A stretch of 64,000 nt of DNA from JAIQFL01 sp035295745 (GCA_035295745.1 DATGIL010000007.1:50062-114061); one strand, 5' to 3'. Numbered from the stretch's first letter, positions 8,890 through 18,866 are shown. The notes: generated by a model not told the origin, from the sequence alone. A program made the numbers and translations.

Positions 8890-10203
8890 TTGCGCTATCT
8901 TCCGAAGTCTGAATCTGAGCGCCGCCAGATCCTGGACGCCTGCGGCGTGAGTTCCCCCGATGAGCTGTTTGCACACCTGCCTGAAGCGGTTCGGCTTAAG
9001 CGGCCGCTCGATCTGGCGCCGGGGATCTCCGAGTACGAGATCGTTCAGTATTTCCGCGACCGCGGCGATGAAAACGGCAAGGGCTACCCGTCCTTCCTGG
9101 GCGCCGGTGTGTATCATCATTTCCGCCCGGTCCTCGTCGATACGGTAGTTTCGCGCGGCGAGTTTCTCACGTCCTACACGCCCTATCAAGCGGAAATCGC
9201 GCAGGGCACCCTCACCACCATCTTCGAATTCCAGACCATGATCTGCCAGCTCACCGGCATGGACGTGGCCAACGCCTCGATGTATGACGGCTCCACGGCG
9301 GTTCCCGAAGCCGCCATGATGGCCGTGCGCGCCACCGGCAAAGGACGCGTCCTGATCGCCCGGTCGGTACACCCCGAGTATCGCGAGGTGCTCACTACTT
9401 ACGCCAAACACCAAGGCATGCCGGTAGAGGAGTTCGGCTATGTTCCCGAAGCCGGCACCATCGACCTGGAAGATCTGGACCGGAAGATCGACGATCTCAC
9501 CGGCGCGGTCATTATCCAATCGCCGAACTTCTTCGGAATCGTCGACCAGGTGAAGGCCGCCGCCGGAATCGCACACCAGCGCGGTGCGCTCCTCGTAGTG
9601 ATCTTTACCGAAGCGGTCTCGCTGGGCATCCTGGAGCCACCCGCCGACGCCGATATCGTCGCAGGCGAGTTGCAATCGTTCGCCATCTCCCCTTCGTATG
9701 GCGGACCTTACGCAGGCATCATCGCCACCAAAGACAAGTTCATCCGCCAGATGCCCGGAAGGCTGGTCGGCCAGACCACCGACTCCCGCGGCAATCGCGC
9801 ATTTTGCCTGACGCTCTCCACGCGCGAACAGCACATCCGCCGCGAGAAGGCCACTTCCAATATCTGCACCAATCAGGCGCTCATCGCCCTGATGGCAACG
9901 GTCTTCATGACGGTCTACGGCAAGCAGGGATTGCGTGAGCTCGCGGAACAGAATCTCGCCAAGGCGCATTACCTGGCAAGCAAACTGAAGCCCCGCTTCT
10001 GCGGAAAGTTCTTCAATGAGTTCGTAGTCAAAATCGAAGGCCGCTCCCCCGACGCGATCAACCAGGCGCTGCTGAAGAAAAAGATCATCGGCGGGCTCCC
10101 TCTCGGCCGCTTCTATCCCGAACTGGCCGATTCCCTGCTGCTCTGCGCCACCGAGATGTCACGGCGCGCCGACATGGACACTATCGCGGAGGTGGCCGCA
10201 TGA
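8890..10203 (+). CDS. gcvPA: Glycine dehydrogenase (decarboxylating) subunit 1
   Basis: This is the N-terminal half of a split P protein (437 residues), the arrangement common in acidobacteria, Firmicutes and archaea. It starts with TTG at 8890, directly after the gcvH stop; no ATG in frame fits better (MRYLPKSESERRQIL). Family blocks include YPSFLGAGVYHHF, TPYQAEIAQGTLT and YDGSTAVPEAAMMAVR. Its C-terminus ends LLLCATEMSRRADMD and overlaps gcvPB by four bases (ATGA at 10200). With subunit 2 it decarboxylates glycine using PLP. Confidence 0.95.
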   Translation: MRYLPKSESERRQILDACGVSSPDELFAHLPEAVRLKRPLDLAPGISEYEIVQYFRDRGDENGKGYPSFLGAGVYHHFRPVLVDTVVSRGEFLTSYTPYQAEIAQGTLTTIFEFQTMICQLTGMDVANASMYDGSTAVPEAAMMAVRATGKGRVLIARSVHPEYREVLTTYAKHQGMPVEEFGYVPEAGTIDLEDLDRKIDDLTGAVIIQSPNFFGIVDQVKAAAGIAHQRGALLVVIFTEAVSLGILEPPADADIVAGELQSFAISPSYGGPYAGIIATKDKFIRQMPGRLVGQTTDSRGNRAFCLTLSTREQHIRREKATSNICTNQALIALMATVFMTVYGKQGLRELAEQNLAKAHYLASKLKPRFCGKFFNEFVVKIEGRSPDAINQALLKKKIIGGLPLGRFYPELADSLLLCATEMSRRADMDTIAEVAA

Positions 10204-11675
10204 TCACGAAAGTTCGCAGTCATCTCTCCCCCAACGAAGCATTGCTCTTCGAACGCAGCTCTCCGGGAAAAAAGGCCTACCAACTTCCCGATCTCGACGT
10301 TCCGCCCGTCGACGCCGCGGAAGCTCTCGGCGCCGATAACGTCCGGGAGGCGATCGAGGGATTCCCGGAAGTCAGCGAAGTGGAGGCGATCCGCCACTTC
10401 ACCCGCCTCTCCACCTGGAACTACGCCATCGATTACGGTATGTATCCGCTGGGTTCCTGCACCATGAAGTACAACCCCCGGATCAACGAACTGGTGGCGC
10501 GCACCGAAGGCTTGGCATGGGCGCATCCCTATCAGCCCGAGTCGTTGTCGCAGGGGTGCATGGAAGTGATGGCGCGAGTGGAAGCAGCGCTGGCCGAGAT
10601 TACCGGCATGGACGCGGTCACGCTGCAACCCGCTGCTGGAGCGCACGGTGAGCTCACCGGCATCCTGCTCATCCGTGCCCTGCTGCAGAAACGCGGCAAC
10701 CCGCGCAAGAAAATCCTGATCCCCGATTCGGCCCACGGCACCAACCCCGCCACCGCCGCCATCGCGGGATATGCCATCGAGAACATCAAGTCGAGCGAGA
10801 CGGGCGTGCTCGACGTGAGCGCCCTGGAGCGGCTGGTGACGGACGATGTCGCGGCATTGATGGTCACCAATCCCAACACCTTGGGCGTCTTCGAAGAGAA
10901 CATCAACCGCGTGGCCGAGATTCTCCACGCCAAAGGCGCCATGCTCTACATGGATGGCGCCAACATGAACGCGCTCGTCGGCATCGCGCGCCCAGGCGAC
11001 TTCGGCGTGGATGTGATGCATCTCAACCTGCACAAGACCTTCTCCACACCCCACGGCGGTGGCGGCCCCGGCGCCGGCCCGGTCGCCGTCAAGAAGGTGC
11101 TGGAGCCGTTCCTGCCCGCACCCCGCCTGAAGCGCTCGGGCAAGAAATGGACGTATGACTACAAACGCAAGCACTCCATCGGCAGGGTGAAGGCGTTCTA
11201 CGGCAATTTCGGAGTCCTGGTGCGCGCGTTCGCTTACATCCTCGCGCATGGCGGTCCAGGATTGCGCAACGCCACGGTCGACGCGGTTCTCAACGCGGTC
11301 TACATTCGCAAAAGGCTGGAGCCTTATTTCGATCTGCCCTACTCCTCGCCCAATATGCACGAGGTGGTCTTCAGCGACGACCGCCAGGCCAAACTCGGGG
11401 TTCGCACCGGAGAGATCGCCAAGCGCCTGATCGATTACGGATTCCACCCCTACACCGTCAGCTTCCCGCTGATCGTTCACGGCGCCCTGATGATCGAGCC
11501 CACCGAAACCGAAGGCAAGATGGAGTTGGATCAGTTCATCGACGCTATGATCTCCATCGCCAAGGAAGTGGAAACCGATCCGCAGATGGTGAAAAATGCA
11601 CCCTACGGCACCCGGACCAGCAAGGTGGATGAAGTCACCGCCGCGCGCAAGCCGGTGCTTCGATGGAAGCCCTGA
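10200..11675 (+). CDS. gcvPB: Glycine dehydrogenase (decarboxylating) subunit 2
   Basis: This is the PLP-carrying half of the split P protein (491 residues). The Schiff-base lysine is K279 in HLNLHKTFSTPHGGGG. Other family blocks are YPLGSCTMKYNPR, LQPAAGAHGELTG and HGTNPATAA. It overlaps gcvPA by four bases at its start and the glycosyltransferase gene by 13 bases at its end. Together with gcvT, gcvH and gcvPA it makes a complete P/H/T set, so the cell can oxidise glycine to one-carbon units, or run the reaction in reverse, given an L protein from elsewhere. Confidence 0.96.
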   Translation: MITKVRSHLSPNEALLFERSSPGKKAYQLPDLDVPPVDAAEALGADNVREAIEGFPEVSEVEAIRHFTRLSTWNYAIDYGMYPLGSCTMKYNPRINELVARTEGLAWAHPYQPESLSQGCMEVMARVEAALAEITGMDAVTLQPAAGAHGELTGILLIRALLQKRGNPRKKILIPDSAHGTNPATAAIAGYAIENIKSSETGVLDVSALERLVTDDVAALMVTNPNTLGVFEENINRVAEILHAKGAMLYMDGANMNALVGIARPGDFGVDVMHLNLHKTFSTPHGGGGPGAGPVAVKKVLEPFLPAPRLKRSGKKWTYDYKRKHSIGRVKAFYGNFGVLVRAFAYILAHGGPGLRNATVDAVLNAVYIRKRLEPYFDLPYSSPNMHEVVFSDDRQAKLGVRTGEIAKRLIDYGFHPYTVSFPLIVHGALMIEPTETEGKMELDQFIDAMISIAKEVETDPQMVKNAPYGTRTSKVDEVTAARKPVLRWKP

Positions 11676-13432
11676 AAAGCAGGGGTTGGGGGCTCTGGCT
11701 GGTCTTCGGACTGGTCCTGGCGATTCGCATCCCCTTTTGGAACCACCCGATCCAGGGCGACGACACGATTTACCTGCATGAAGCGGCTCATGCCCTGATC
11801 GAGCCGCTTCATCCCGACAACACCCGTTACGTCTTTCAAGGCGGCATAGTGGATCTGCGCGGCCATCCGCACGGACCTGTAAACGCCTGGGTGCTTGCGG
11901 GACTACTGGCCATCTTCGGCGAAGTGAAGGAGCTTCCCTTCCGTGCGATCTACACGGTTTTCTCTCTGGTGGCTGTCTGGGGGATGTGGTCTCTAGCCCG
12001 TCGATTCTCGCCGAATCCGCTGTGGGCCACGCTGCTCTTCGTCGCTGTGCCCGTGTTCGTCGTAAATGGCAATTCTCTCGAAACCGACCTTCCTTTCCTC
12101 GCATTCTGGATGGCGGCGATGGCGATATTCCAGTGGCACAGGCCCTTGGCGTCGGTTTTTTTAGTGCTCGCCGCGATGACTGGCACGCTTCCGCAGGCAC
12201 TGCTCATCAGCCCGATTCTCGCCGCGTGGGTGTGGCTCTATCGCCGCCACGATCGCGTCGCGTGGTGCGCCTGCTTCGTTCCGCTGTTCACCGTGATCGC
12301 ATGGCAACTCTTCGAGCGGCTGTCGACGGGCTCATTGCCCGCAGGCGTGCTGAGCGGCTACCTCACTCGCTTTAATCTGTGGAACCCCAAGGCACGCATC
12401 GCCCTGCTGTTCCATTTCTGTTTCGTGGTTTTCCCCGCCCTATTGCCCGGCGCCCTGGCGATCGCCTGGAAGAGGCGCCGTGAGACTGACACCCTGTTTC
12501 TCATCGCCTGGATTGGCATTTTCTTCGCCGGAGTGCTTGCCGTGTTCTTCGCCGGCTCGGCGCGATACCTGTTGCCGCTCGCTGCACCTGTCGCGCTGCT
12601 GGCATCGCGCCTGCCTGCGAAATGGCTCGCGGTAGGCTTCGCCGGCAATTTGACCCTGGGACTCGGCCTTGCGACGGCCAATGATCAGCACTGGGAAGGC
12701 TATCGCCAGGTCGCCCTCGAATTGCGCGGGCGCGCCGCGCGCCAGAGAGTCTGGGTCGATGACGAATGGGGCCTCCGTCACTACATGCAGGACGAAGGGG
12801 CATTGCCGCTGACGAAATCCCAGCGTCTGCAGGCTGGTGATCTGGTCGTGTCCAGTGAGTTGAGCCATCAGGTTGAGATCCACGAGCCCACCGTCCCCGT
12901 GATGCGTACAGTGGAAATCCGCCCCTCCATTCCGCTCCGCCTCATTGGCCTCGAAACCCAGTCGGCATATTCGGACGCCTCTAAGGGCATCTGGCCTTTC
13001 GGAGTGTCATCCGGCCCTGTCGACCGCGTGAATGTGTGGGAAATCGGCGAACGTCACCCGACTCTCGAGTACCTCTCCCTCACCGATCCCGCCGCTCGCC
13101 AACACATCGTCGCCGGAATCTGGCCCGACGATCACTGGATGTCGCGTAGCGGCATCGTAGTCCTGAAAAGTCCCGCCACTCCTGGCGCGTTAAGTGCGTC
13201 GTTCTACATTCCTGACAATGCTCCAGCGCGCCAGGTGACGCTGTACCTCGATGGCAAAGAAGTGACCACCCAAACATTCGCCGCGCCCGGCAAATACGAT
13301 CTGAACTCGAGCGGCCCTGTCCACCCCGCAGGCCCTTCCTCCACCGTCGAGATTCGAGTTGACCGCACCTTCACCGCACCTCCCGACCTCCGCGAACTCG
13401 GCATGGTGCTGCTCGGCCTAGGGTTTCGCTGA
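11663..13432 (+). CDS. Membrane glycosyltransferase, GT39/ArnT-like (PMT family)
   Basis: The 589-residue polytopic protein starts MEALKSRGWGLWLVFGLVLAIRIPFW and carries an acidic pair (QGDDTIYLHEA, residues about 33-43) in the first periplasmic loop, where PMT-type transferases hold their catalytic Asp. About eleven hydrophobic stretches follow up to about residue 345. The remaining 240 residues look like a soluble periplasmic beta domain. Such enzymes use a polyprenyl-phosphate sugar donor. The gene overlaps gcvPB by 13 bases, so it is probably co-transcribed with glycine cleavage, although no metabolic link is obvious. Donor and acceptor are unknown. Confidence 0.75.
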   Translation: MEALKSRGWGLWLVFGLVLAIRIPFWNHPIQGDDTIYLHEAAHALIEPLHPDNTRYVFQGGIVDLRGHPHGPVNAWVLAGLLAIFGEVKELPFRAIYTVFSLVAVWGMWSLARRFSPNPLWATLLFVAVPVFVVNGNSLETDLPFLAFWMAAMAIFQWHRPLASVFLVLAAMTGTLPQALLISPILAAWVWLYRRHDRVAWCACFVPLFTVIAWQLFERLSTGSLPAGVLSGYLTRFNLWNPKARIALLFHFCFVVFPALLPGALAIAWKRRRETDTLFLIAWIGIFFAGVLAVFFAGSARYLLPLAAPVALLASRLPAKWLAVGFAGNLTLGLGLATANDQHWEGYRQVALELRGRAARQRVWVDDEWGLRHYMQDEGALPLTKSQRLQAGDLVVSSELSHQVEIHEPTVPVMRTVEIRPSIPLRLIGLETQSAYSDASKGIWPFGVSSGPVDRVNVWEIGERHPTLEYLSLTDPAARQHIVAGIWPDDHWMSRSGIVVLKSPATPGALSASFYIPDNAPARQVTLYLDGKEVTTQTFAAPGKYDLNSSGPVHPAGPSSTVEIRVDRTFTAPPDLRELGMVLLGLGFR

Positions 13433-13608
13433 CGGCCTTAGCAACTTCGGGCGAAATCTCGGAGTTAAACGGGGCGATACCCAAGCGGCTCTAGCCCATA
13501 CGTTGTGGGTCCCTCCGAACGACGCGCGTTGGCTGGCAGTCAGTGCTAGATGTCGGCGTATCGCCAGATCGCTTGCTGACGCGCACGGCTCGTAGCGCAC
13601 GTATCGAC

Positions 13609-14602
13609 GAGCCGCGACCGTGAGGGAGCGTCTCTCACCCTCCGATTCGTGGTCGCTTGCTCACGCGCGCGGCTCGCAAGCACACGTATCGCGCGAAACG
13701 GGTAGGTACGAGCCGCGACCGTGAGGGAGCGTCTCTCACTCTCTGATTCGTGATCGCTTGCTTACGCGCGCGGCTCGCAAGCACAGGTATCGCGCGAAAC
13801 GTATTTGGGTAGGTACGAGCCGCGACCGTGAGGGAGCGTCTCTCACCCTCCGATTCGTGGTCGCTTGCTTACGCGCGCGGCTCGCTAGCACACGTATCGC
13901 GCGAAACGTATTTGGGTAGGTACGAGCCGCGACCGTGAGGGAGCGTCTCTCACCCTCCGATTCTTGATCGCTTGCTGACGCGCGCGGCTCGCAAGCACAC
14001 GTATCGCGCGAAACGTATTTGGGTAGGTACGAGCTGCGACCGTGAGGGAGCGTCTCTCACCCCCCGATTCGTAGTCGCTTGCTGACGCGCGCGGCTCGCT
14101 AGCACACGTATCGCCCGAAACGTATTTGGGTAGGTACGAGCTGCGACCGTGAGGGAGCGTCTCTCCTCCGATTCGTGGTCGCTTGCTGACGCGCGCGGCT
14201 CGCAAGCACACGTATCGCACGAAACGTATTTGGGTAGGTACGAGCCGCGACCGTGAGGGAGCGTCTCTCACCCTCTGATCGGTGATCGCTTGCTGAAGCG
14301 CGCGGCTCGCAAGCACACGTATCGCACGAAACGTATTTGGGTAGGTACGAGCCGCGACCGTGAGGGAGCGTCTCTCACCCTCCGATCCGTGGTCGCTTGC
14401 TGACGCGCGCGGCTCGCTAGCACACGTATCGCGCGAAACGTATTTGGGTAGGTACGAGCCGCGACCGTGAGGGAGCGCCTCCGGCCTCTGATTCGTGATC
14501 GCTTGCTGACGCGCGCGGCTCGCAAGCACACGTATCGCACGAAAAGTATTTGGGTAGGTACGAGCCGCGACCGTGAGGGAGTGTCCTTGCCAAAAATACG
14601 AA
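13609..14602. repeat. Tandem array of about ten 107-bp dispersed repeats
   Basis: The motif GAGCCGCGACCGTGAGGGAG recurs at 13609, 13710, 13817, 13924, 14031, 14138, 14242, 14349, 14456 and 14562, at steps of 101, 107, 107, 107, 107, 104, 107, 107 and 106 bp. Two units carry GAGCTGCGACC instead. Each unit also holds an inverted pair GCTTGC / GCAAGC around a GC-rich core and the phrase CGAAACGTATTTGGGTAGGTAC. The array fills the gap between two convergent genes. Related copies lie at 31905-32243 and 56214-56358. The 13433-13608 stretch before it holds partial, diverged units. It is not protein-coding and resembles a REP-type element. Confidence 0.9.
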
Positions 14603-14637
14603 AACTGCACTTCTGAAACGCTGTCCTAAATACTGCG

Positions 14638-17094
14638 TTATTCGTACCGAAGGGCCACCAGCGGATCGATCCGCACGGCACGCCGTGCCGGCAAATAACT
14701 CGCCAGAAAGGCCACCACGCCCAGCAGCGTCGCCACCGAGGAGAAGACCAGCGGGTCACGCGGCGTCACGCCATACAGCATGCTGGTCATCAGCCGGGTG
14801 AGTCCGAACGCTGCGAACAAGCCCACGGCGATGCCCGCCGCAGCCAGCGTCATCGCCTGCCGCATGATCATATTCCGCAGACTCCGCGAATTGGCCCCGA
14901 GCGCGAGGCGAATGCCAAACTCCAGCGTGCGCTGCTCCACCGCGTACGCCATTAGCCCGTACAATCCAATGGAAGCCAGCAGAATCGCGGAGAACGCGAA
15001 GATTCCCAGCAGCAGCGTATTGAACTGATCGCGCGCGGTGGATTGTACGACGATCTGGTCCATGGTGCGGATGTGCGCCACGGGAAGATCGGAGATGTCC
15101 TGAAACACGCGTTGAATGGGCGTCGAGAGCGAATAGGGCGCAACTTTAGTCCGGACTACCCAGGAGAGCGGCATGAAGCCGTTGTTCAATGCCATGACGC
15201 CATCGCGGACCTGCGGCAGCGGAACAAACATTTCGGGTGCCGGGTCGGTATTCAAACCGGCGTCGCGCGCGTCGGCCGCCACGCCCACGATTTCGCGTGG
15301 AGCTTCCGCAAACACTGACCCCATGGTGGGGCCAATCGTGATCCGCTTACCGATCGGGCTTTCATTCGGCCAGTATTGCCGCGAGAAAGCCTCATTAATG
15401 ATCACGACGCCGGGAGCCGCGGCATCGTCTCTCTCGCTGAAGGCGCGGCCGCGCACGATGGGCACGCGAAACACATCGAAGAAGCGGTATGTGACATAGG
15501 CCCAACCGGCGCCACCGTGAACTGGTCCGTTCGTCAGAGGACGGCCTTCGATGCGGAACGGTAAACCAAGGCCGCCTTCTAGCGGCAGATAGCAGGTGCC
15601 CGCGGCGGCCTCGACGCCGGGCAGCGCCTCGATCCGCTCGATGGCCTGACGGGCGACGTCGGCGATCGCTGCTGTTCGGTCGAAGTGGCTGCCGGCAAGC
15701 GAAGTATCCATGGTGAGGACGTTATGCGGATCGAATCCAGGCGCGACGCGATGCAGCGAATCGAAGGTGCGGATCAGCAGTCCGGCGCCGATCAGAAGCA
15801 CGATGGCCAGCGCCATTTCGGAGATCACCAGCAGGCCGCGCGTTCTGTTGGAGCGCAGTCCGGTGCCCGAACGCGAGCCGGCCTCCTTCAGAGTGGAACT
15901 CAGATCGGCGCGCGACGCCTGCATCGCGGGCACCATTCCGAAGACTACTCCGGTAAGCAGGGACACCAGCCCGGTAAATACAAGCACCCGCCAATCGAGA
16001 GTGACTCCCGAGCCGTCGACGCCAATTCGCGGGATGTTACCCGGATTTAACGCCAGTAGCAAGCGAACGCCAAAGGCGCCGAGCAGCAGGCCCAGTGCGC
16101 CTCCGATCAGTGACAGGATTACGCTTTCCGTAAGCATCTGGCGCACGATCCGTCCGCGGCTGGCGCCAATGGCGGCACGAATCGCAATCTCGCGGGCCCG
16201 CACCGAGGCGCGGGCGAGGAGCAGGTTCGCCACGTTGGCGCAGGCAATCAGCAGGACGCATCCCACCGCTCCCAGCAGCACCAGCAAGGCGGTGCGTACA
16301 TTGCGGACCAGGATCTGCTGCAACGGTTCCACCGTGAACGAATTGTTCGGCCCCATGGAGTTCGGGAATTTGCGCTTGAACTGCTCCGCCGCCAATCGCA
16401 ATGCGGCCTGGGCAGCGCGCAGAGGTATGCCGGCTTTGAGCCGTGCGGCGGCATTGAAGTAGTGAGCCTGCTGTGTGCTGTTCGGGTCGGCCTGGAACGG
16501 AATATAGAGGTCGGGTGCCGAGTCGAATTGAAAGCCCGCGGCAATCACTCCAATGATGGTGTACGGCTCGCCTCCAAGAGTGATCGGCTTGCCCACGATC
16601 GCCGGGTCAGAACCGAAACGCCTCTGCCACAAACCATTGGAGAGCACTGCAACGCGGCCGCCACCCGGCCGGTCTTCCTCCTCTGAGAAGGTGCGCCCGA
16701 GAGTGACCGGCGCGCCGAAGAGACGGAAGAATTCATGCGAAACGTGGATGCCCTTGACCTGTTCCGGCCGGTCGCCGCCGCCCAAGTTCATGCCGGGGCC
16801 CCCGCTGTCGTAGGCGGCAACATCGTCCAGCACCTCACTCTGCGCACGCCACACGTTATATTTGGGGACCGATGCGCCTGGAAAATTACCCTGGGGCGAG
16901 CTATTCATGAGCAGCACGATGCGGTCGGGCTGCGGATAAGGCAACGGCTTCAACAGAACCGTGTTTACCACGGAGAAAATGGCGGTGTTGGCGCCAATGC
17001 CGAGTGCCAGTGCGGAAATGGCGGTGGCGGTGAAGCCCGGGCTGTGCCGCAGTATGCGAATGGCGTGCTTCAGGTCCTTCATGAGAGCATCCAT
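14638..17094 (-). CDS. Orphan ABC-type permease 2 (ADOP / MacB-FtsX family)
   Basis: The 818-residue protein has the same duplicated layout as permease 1: MKDLKHAIRILRHSPGF, the first helix ALALGIGANTAIFSVVN, a MacB-like core, an FtsX bundle (CVLLIACANVANLLLARAS), a second periplasmic domain, and a last bundle ending LPARRAVRIDPLVALRYE. Two starts four codons apart (ATG 17094 and ATG 17082) are possible. No ATPase gene is adjacent. Its 3' end faces the 107-bp repeat array, only 36 bp away. Export or membrane remodelling is inferred from the family; the substrate is unknown. Confidence 0.9.
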   Translation of the reverse strand: MDALMKDLKHAIRILRHSPGFTATAISALALGIGANTAIFSVVNTVLLKPLPYPQPDRIVLLMNSSPQGNFPGASVPKYNVWRAQSEVLDDVAAYDSGGPGMNLGGGDRPEQVKGIHVSHEFFRLFGAPVTLGRTFSEEEDRPGGGRVAVLSNGLWQRRFGSDPAIVGKPITLGGEPYTIIGVIAAGFQFDSAPDLYIPFQADPNSTQQAHYFNAAARLKAGIPLRAAQAALRLAAEQFKRKFPNSMGPNNSFTVEPLQQILVRNVRTALLVLLGAVGCVLLIACANVANLLLARASVRAREIAIRAAIGASRGRIVRQMLTESVILSLIGGALGLLLGAFGVRLLLALNPGNIPRIGVDGSGVTLDWRVLVFTGLVSLLTGVVFGMVPAMQASRADLSSTLKEAGSRSGTGLRSNRTRGLLVISEMALAIVLLIGAGLLIRTFDSLHRVAPGFDPHNVLTMDTSLAGSHFDRTAAIADVARQAIERIEALPGVEAAAGTCYLPLEGGLGLPFRIEGRPLTNGPVHGGAGWAYVTYRFFDVFRVPIVRGRAFSERDDAAAPGVVIINEAFSRQYWPNESPIGKRITIGPTMGSVFAEAPREIVGVAADARDAGLNTDPAPEMFVPLPQVRDGVMALNNGFMPLSWVVRTKVAPYSLSTPIQRVFQDISDLPVAHIRTMDQIVVQSTARDQFNTLLLGIFAFSAILLASIGLYGLMAYAVEQRTLEFGIRLALGANSRSLRNMIMRQAMTLAAAGIAVGLFAAFGLTRLMTSMLYGVTPRDPLVFSSVATLLGVVAFLASYLPARRAVRIDPLVALRYE

Positions 17095-17280
17095 TGGTGG
17101 GTCTCCCTTCCGTAACTGTACTCAGGTTAGACGCAGCAACGGCGCCGGTGATAGCGTAGGGCTAGGTTGCGGGAGGATGCGTGGTTCTTCGAAGGCGGGC
17201 GCGTTGAACCCGCCCGAGGCGACTCAACAGCGCGCTATATAACTGCCGCGCCGCCGGCGTGGCGCTCTCCACAATATCGG

Positions 17281-17997
17281 TCATCCCGTTTTAGCCTCCT
17301 CTACGAACTTTTGCGCCTGTGGTGCGATCCGCTCCTCAAATCGACGGAAACTCTCATACAGTGCCCGCATACCGCTGCGCTGACCCCAAATGCCAGGTGG
17401 CAATTGAGGATCATGTCCGATGAACTGCGCAACACGGCCGCCGACCTTCATCCGCGCGACGAAAGCAGCTCTCGGCGACGTCGTTCGGGCGGCATGACGC
17501 TCGACCCAGGACGCTAAGCCGCTCGCTGCCGAATCCAGACCATCGAGGTCGTACAATCGGGCCGGATCGATTACGTGTGAAATAAACTCTCCGCGCATGC
17601 AAACGCCGGCCGCGCCGTGGATCGTTGTTCCCCATGCTGGCCTGATGAGCACGTTTGGCGCGATGGCGCGCCAGCCTTCGAACCATAACGCGCCGTGCAA
17701 TTGTTCGCGGTTCCTGCGCTCTTTTGGCTCATTCAGCGCTATCATCCACCACTTTCCATCCCACGCCTCATCAGGCGCCCGAAGCCGATCAAGGATGCCC
17801 TCAATGACAAACGCCTGACGCGACGAGTGCCGATATGTTGCATTGCGGGCCGGCCCCTCGCGCTCCAGAATTCCTTCGGCGACCATCCTCGTTAGGTGGC
17901 TTTTCACGTTCGTCGCCGATACGCCGAGCGGCTTCGCCAAGCGGATGAGTTGAGCCGCGGTTAGCGCGCAGTCCGCAAGCACCAGTATTCCAACCAA
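17281..17997 (-). CDS. PaaX-like transcriptional regulator
   Basis: The 238-residue protein has an N-terminal winged helix (LAKPLGVSATNVKSHLTRMVAEGILEREG) and a longer C-terminal region typical of PaaX repressors, including KWWMIALNEPKERR and LWFEGWRAIAPNVLIRPAW. PaaX controls phenylacetate catabolism by sensing phenylacetyl-CoA, but no paa genes lie nearby, so the target here is open. The start is uncertain. TTG at 17997 is the only usable start in frame, yet the residues just before it (NSGRTVLVGIL) look homologous to the family N-terminus, and the frame is closed a few codons further up. The N-terminus may be damaged or start at a rare codon. Confidence 0.75.
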   Translation of the reverse strand: MVGILVLADCALTAAQLIRLAKPLGVSATNVKSHLTRMVAEGILEREGPARNATYRHSSRQAFVIEGILDRLRAPDEAWDGKWWMIALNEPKERRNREQLHGALWFEGWRAIAPNVLIRPAWGTTIHGAAGVCMRGEFISHVIDPARLYDLDGLDSAASGLASWVERHAARTTSPRAAFVARMKVGGRVAQFIGHDPQLPPGIWGQRSGMRALYESFRRFEERIAPQAQKFVEEAKTG

Positions 17998-18066
17998 AAC
18001 CGTCCGCCCTGAATTGATGTTTCGTATAGTTGCATTTTCTCACAAAGATGGACGAAAATTGCAATC

Positions 18067-18330
18067 ATGCGCGGATATACCAATTGCCAGTCGTGCGGCA
18101 TGCCGATGAAACGGGACGAAAACGGCGGCGGCACGAACGCCGACGGCTCCAAGTCAGCTATATACTGCTCGCACTGTTACAAGGCGGGACACTTCACGTT
18201 GCCGAACCTCACGGCGAAGGAAATGCAGGCGCGGGTCAAGCTCAAACTGCGCGACTCGGGTTTCCCCAGGATTGCCGCGTGGATATTCACGCGTAACATT
18301 CCAAAGCTAGCGCGTTGGCAATCATCCTGA
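18067..18330 (+). CDS. Small putative zinc ribbon protein
   Basis: The 87-residue protein begins MRGYTNCQSCGMPMKRDENG, then GGTNADGS and YCSHCYKAGHF. Two Cys-x-x-Cys pairs form a zinc ribbon of the type in the PF12674-like family, common as stand-alone small proteins in bacteria. It is divergent from the PaaX-like gene with a 69-bp shared gap, where both promoters must lie. The molecular function of this family is not established. Confidence 0.8.
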   Translation: MRGYTNCQSCGMPMKRDENGGGTNADGSKSAIYCSHCYKAGHFTLPNLTAKEMQARVKLKLRDSGFPRIAAWIFTRNIPKLARWQSS

Positions 18331-18489
18331 GCCCATTCGCGACTTCTGGCCCGAATGCTTACAAACGGGGGCATACCCTGCCGCAACGTATCCCCACCGG
18401 GGCCCCGGCATTCCGGCCCCTTGCCTGCGATCCCCCCACAATGGCACCTTGAACCGAGTTCACAAAAATGAGAACATTAGGGAGGATGG

Positions 18490-18860
18490 GTGGCCCAAAC
18501 CGAGGTATTGTTCTTTCGGGAACTGAAGGACAATTCAGTGCCACTTTTGGAATGGATTGATGAATTGCCGTTGAAAGTAAAGGCCAAATGCATTGAGCGC
18601 ATCGACCGCTTGGCTAGCTCGGACATGAACTACGGCGACCTGAGGCGGATTTCTTGCGCGACGGTATTTACGAACTTCGGGCGAGCTACCAAGAGGTTCA
18701 CTACCGCATGCTTTATTTCTTTGCAGGAAAGGTCGTGGTTGTCGTCTCTCACGGCCTAACTAAGGAGCGGGAGGTCCCTCCCCTTGAAATTGATCATGCC
18801 GTGGAGAGAAAACGCCTGGTTGAAACAGACTTGCTCCAATCCACGTTTAGACCGGAGTAG
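18490..18860 (+). pseudogene. Frameshifted RelE/HigB-type (Gp49-like) toxin gene
   Basis: Two overlapping frames together make one Gp49-like toxin. The first starts at GTG 18490 after a good Shine-Dalgarno (GGGAGG) and reads to about LRRI at 18651. The second continues with FLRDGIYELRASYQEVHYRMLYFFAG, then VVSHGLTKEREVPPLEIDHAVERK, and stops at 18860. Moving between them needs a -1 shift near 18649-18653 (GGATTTCTT). No strong slippery heptamer is present, so mutation or a sequencing error is likelier than programmed frameshifting. The antitoxin gene follows after 6 bp. Intact relatives are ribosome-dependent mRNA interferases. Confidence 0.8.
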
Positions 18861-18866
18861 AGGATT

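Noticed and set aside
10113..12200. 695-codon minus-strand frame opposite gcvPB and the glycosyltransferase
   Set aside because: It is antisense to certain genes, has no family match and shows the composition of a high-GC shadow frame.
13885..14610. Minus-strand frame of 241 codons in the 107-bp repeat
   Set aside because: The residues recur with the repeat unit (SLTVAARTYPNTFRAIRVL) and shift frame between units. It is repeat-derived, not a gene.
18649..18653. Programmed -1 frameshift site in the toxin gene
   Set aside because: The shift point lacks an X-XXY-YYZ slippery heptamer and no stable downstream pseudoknot is obvious, so mutation or sequencing error is preferred.
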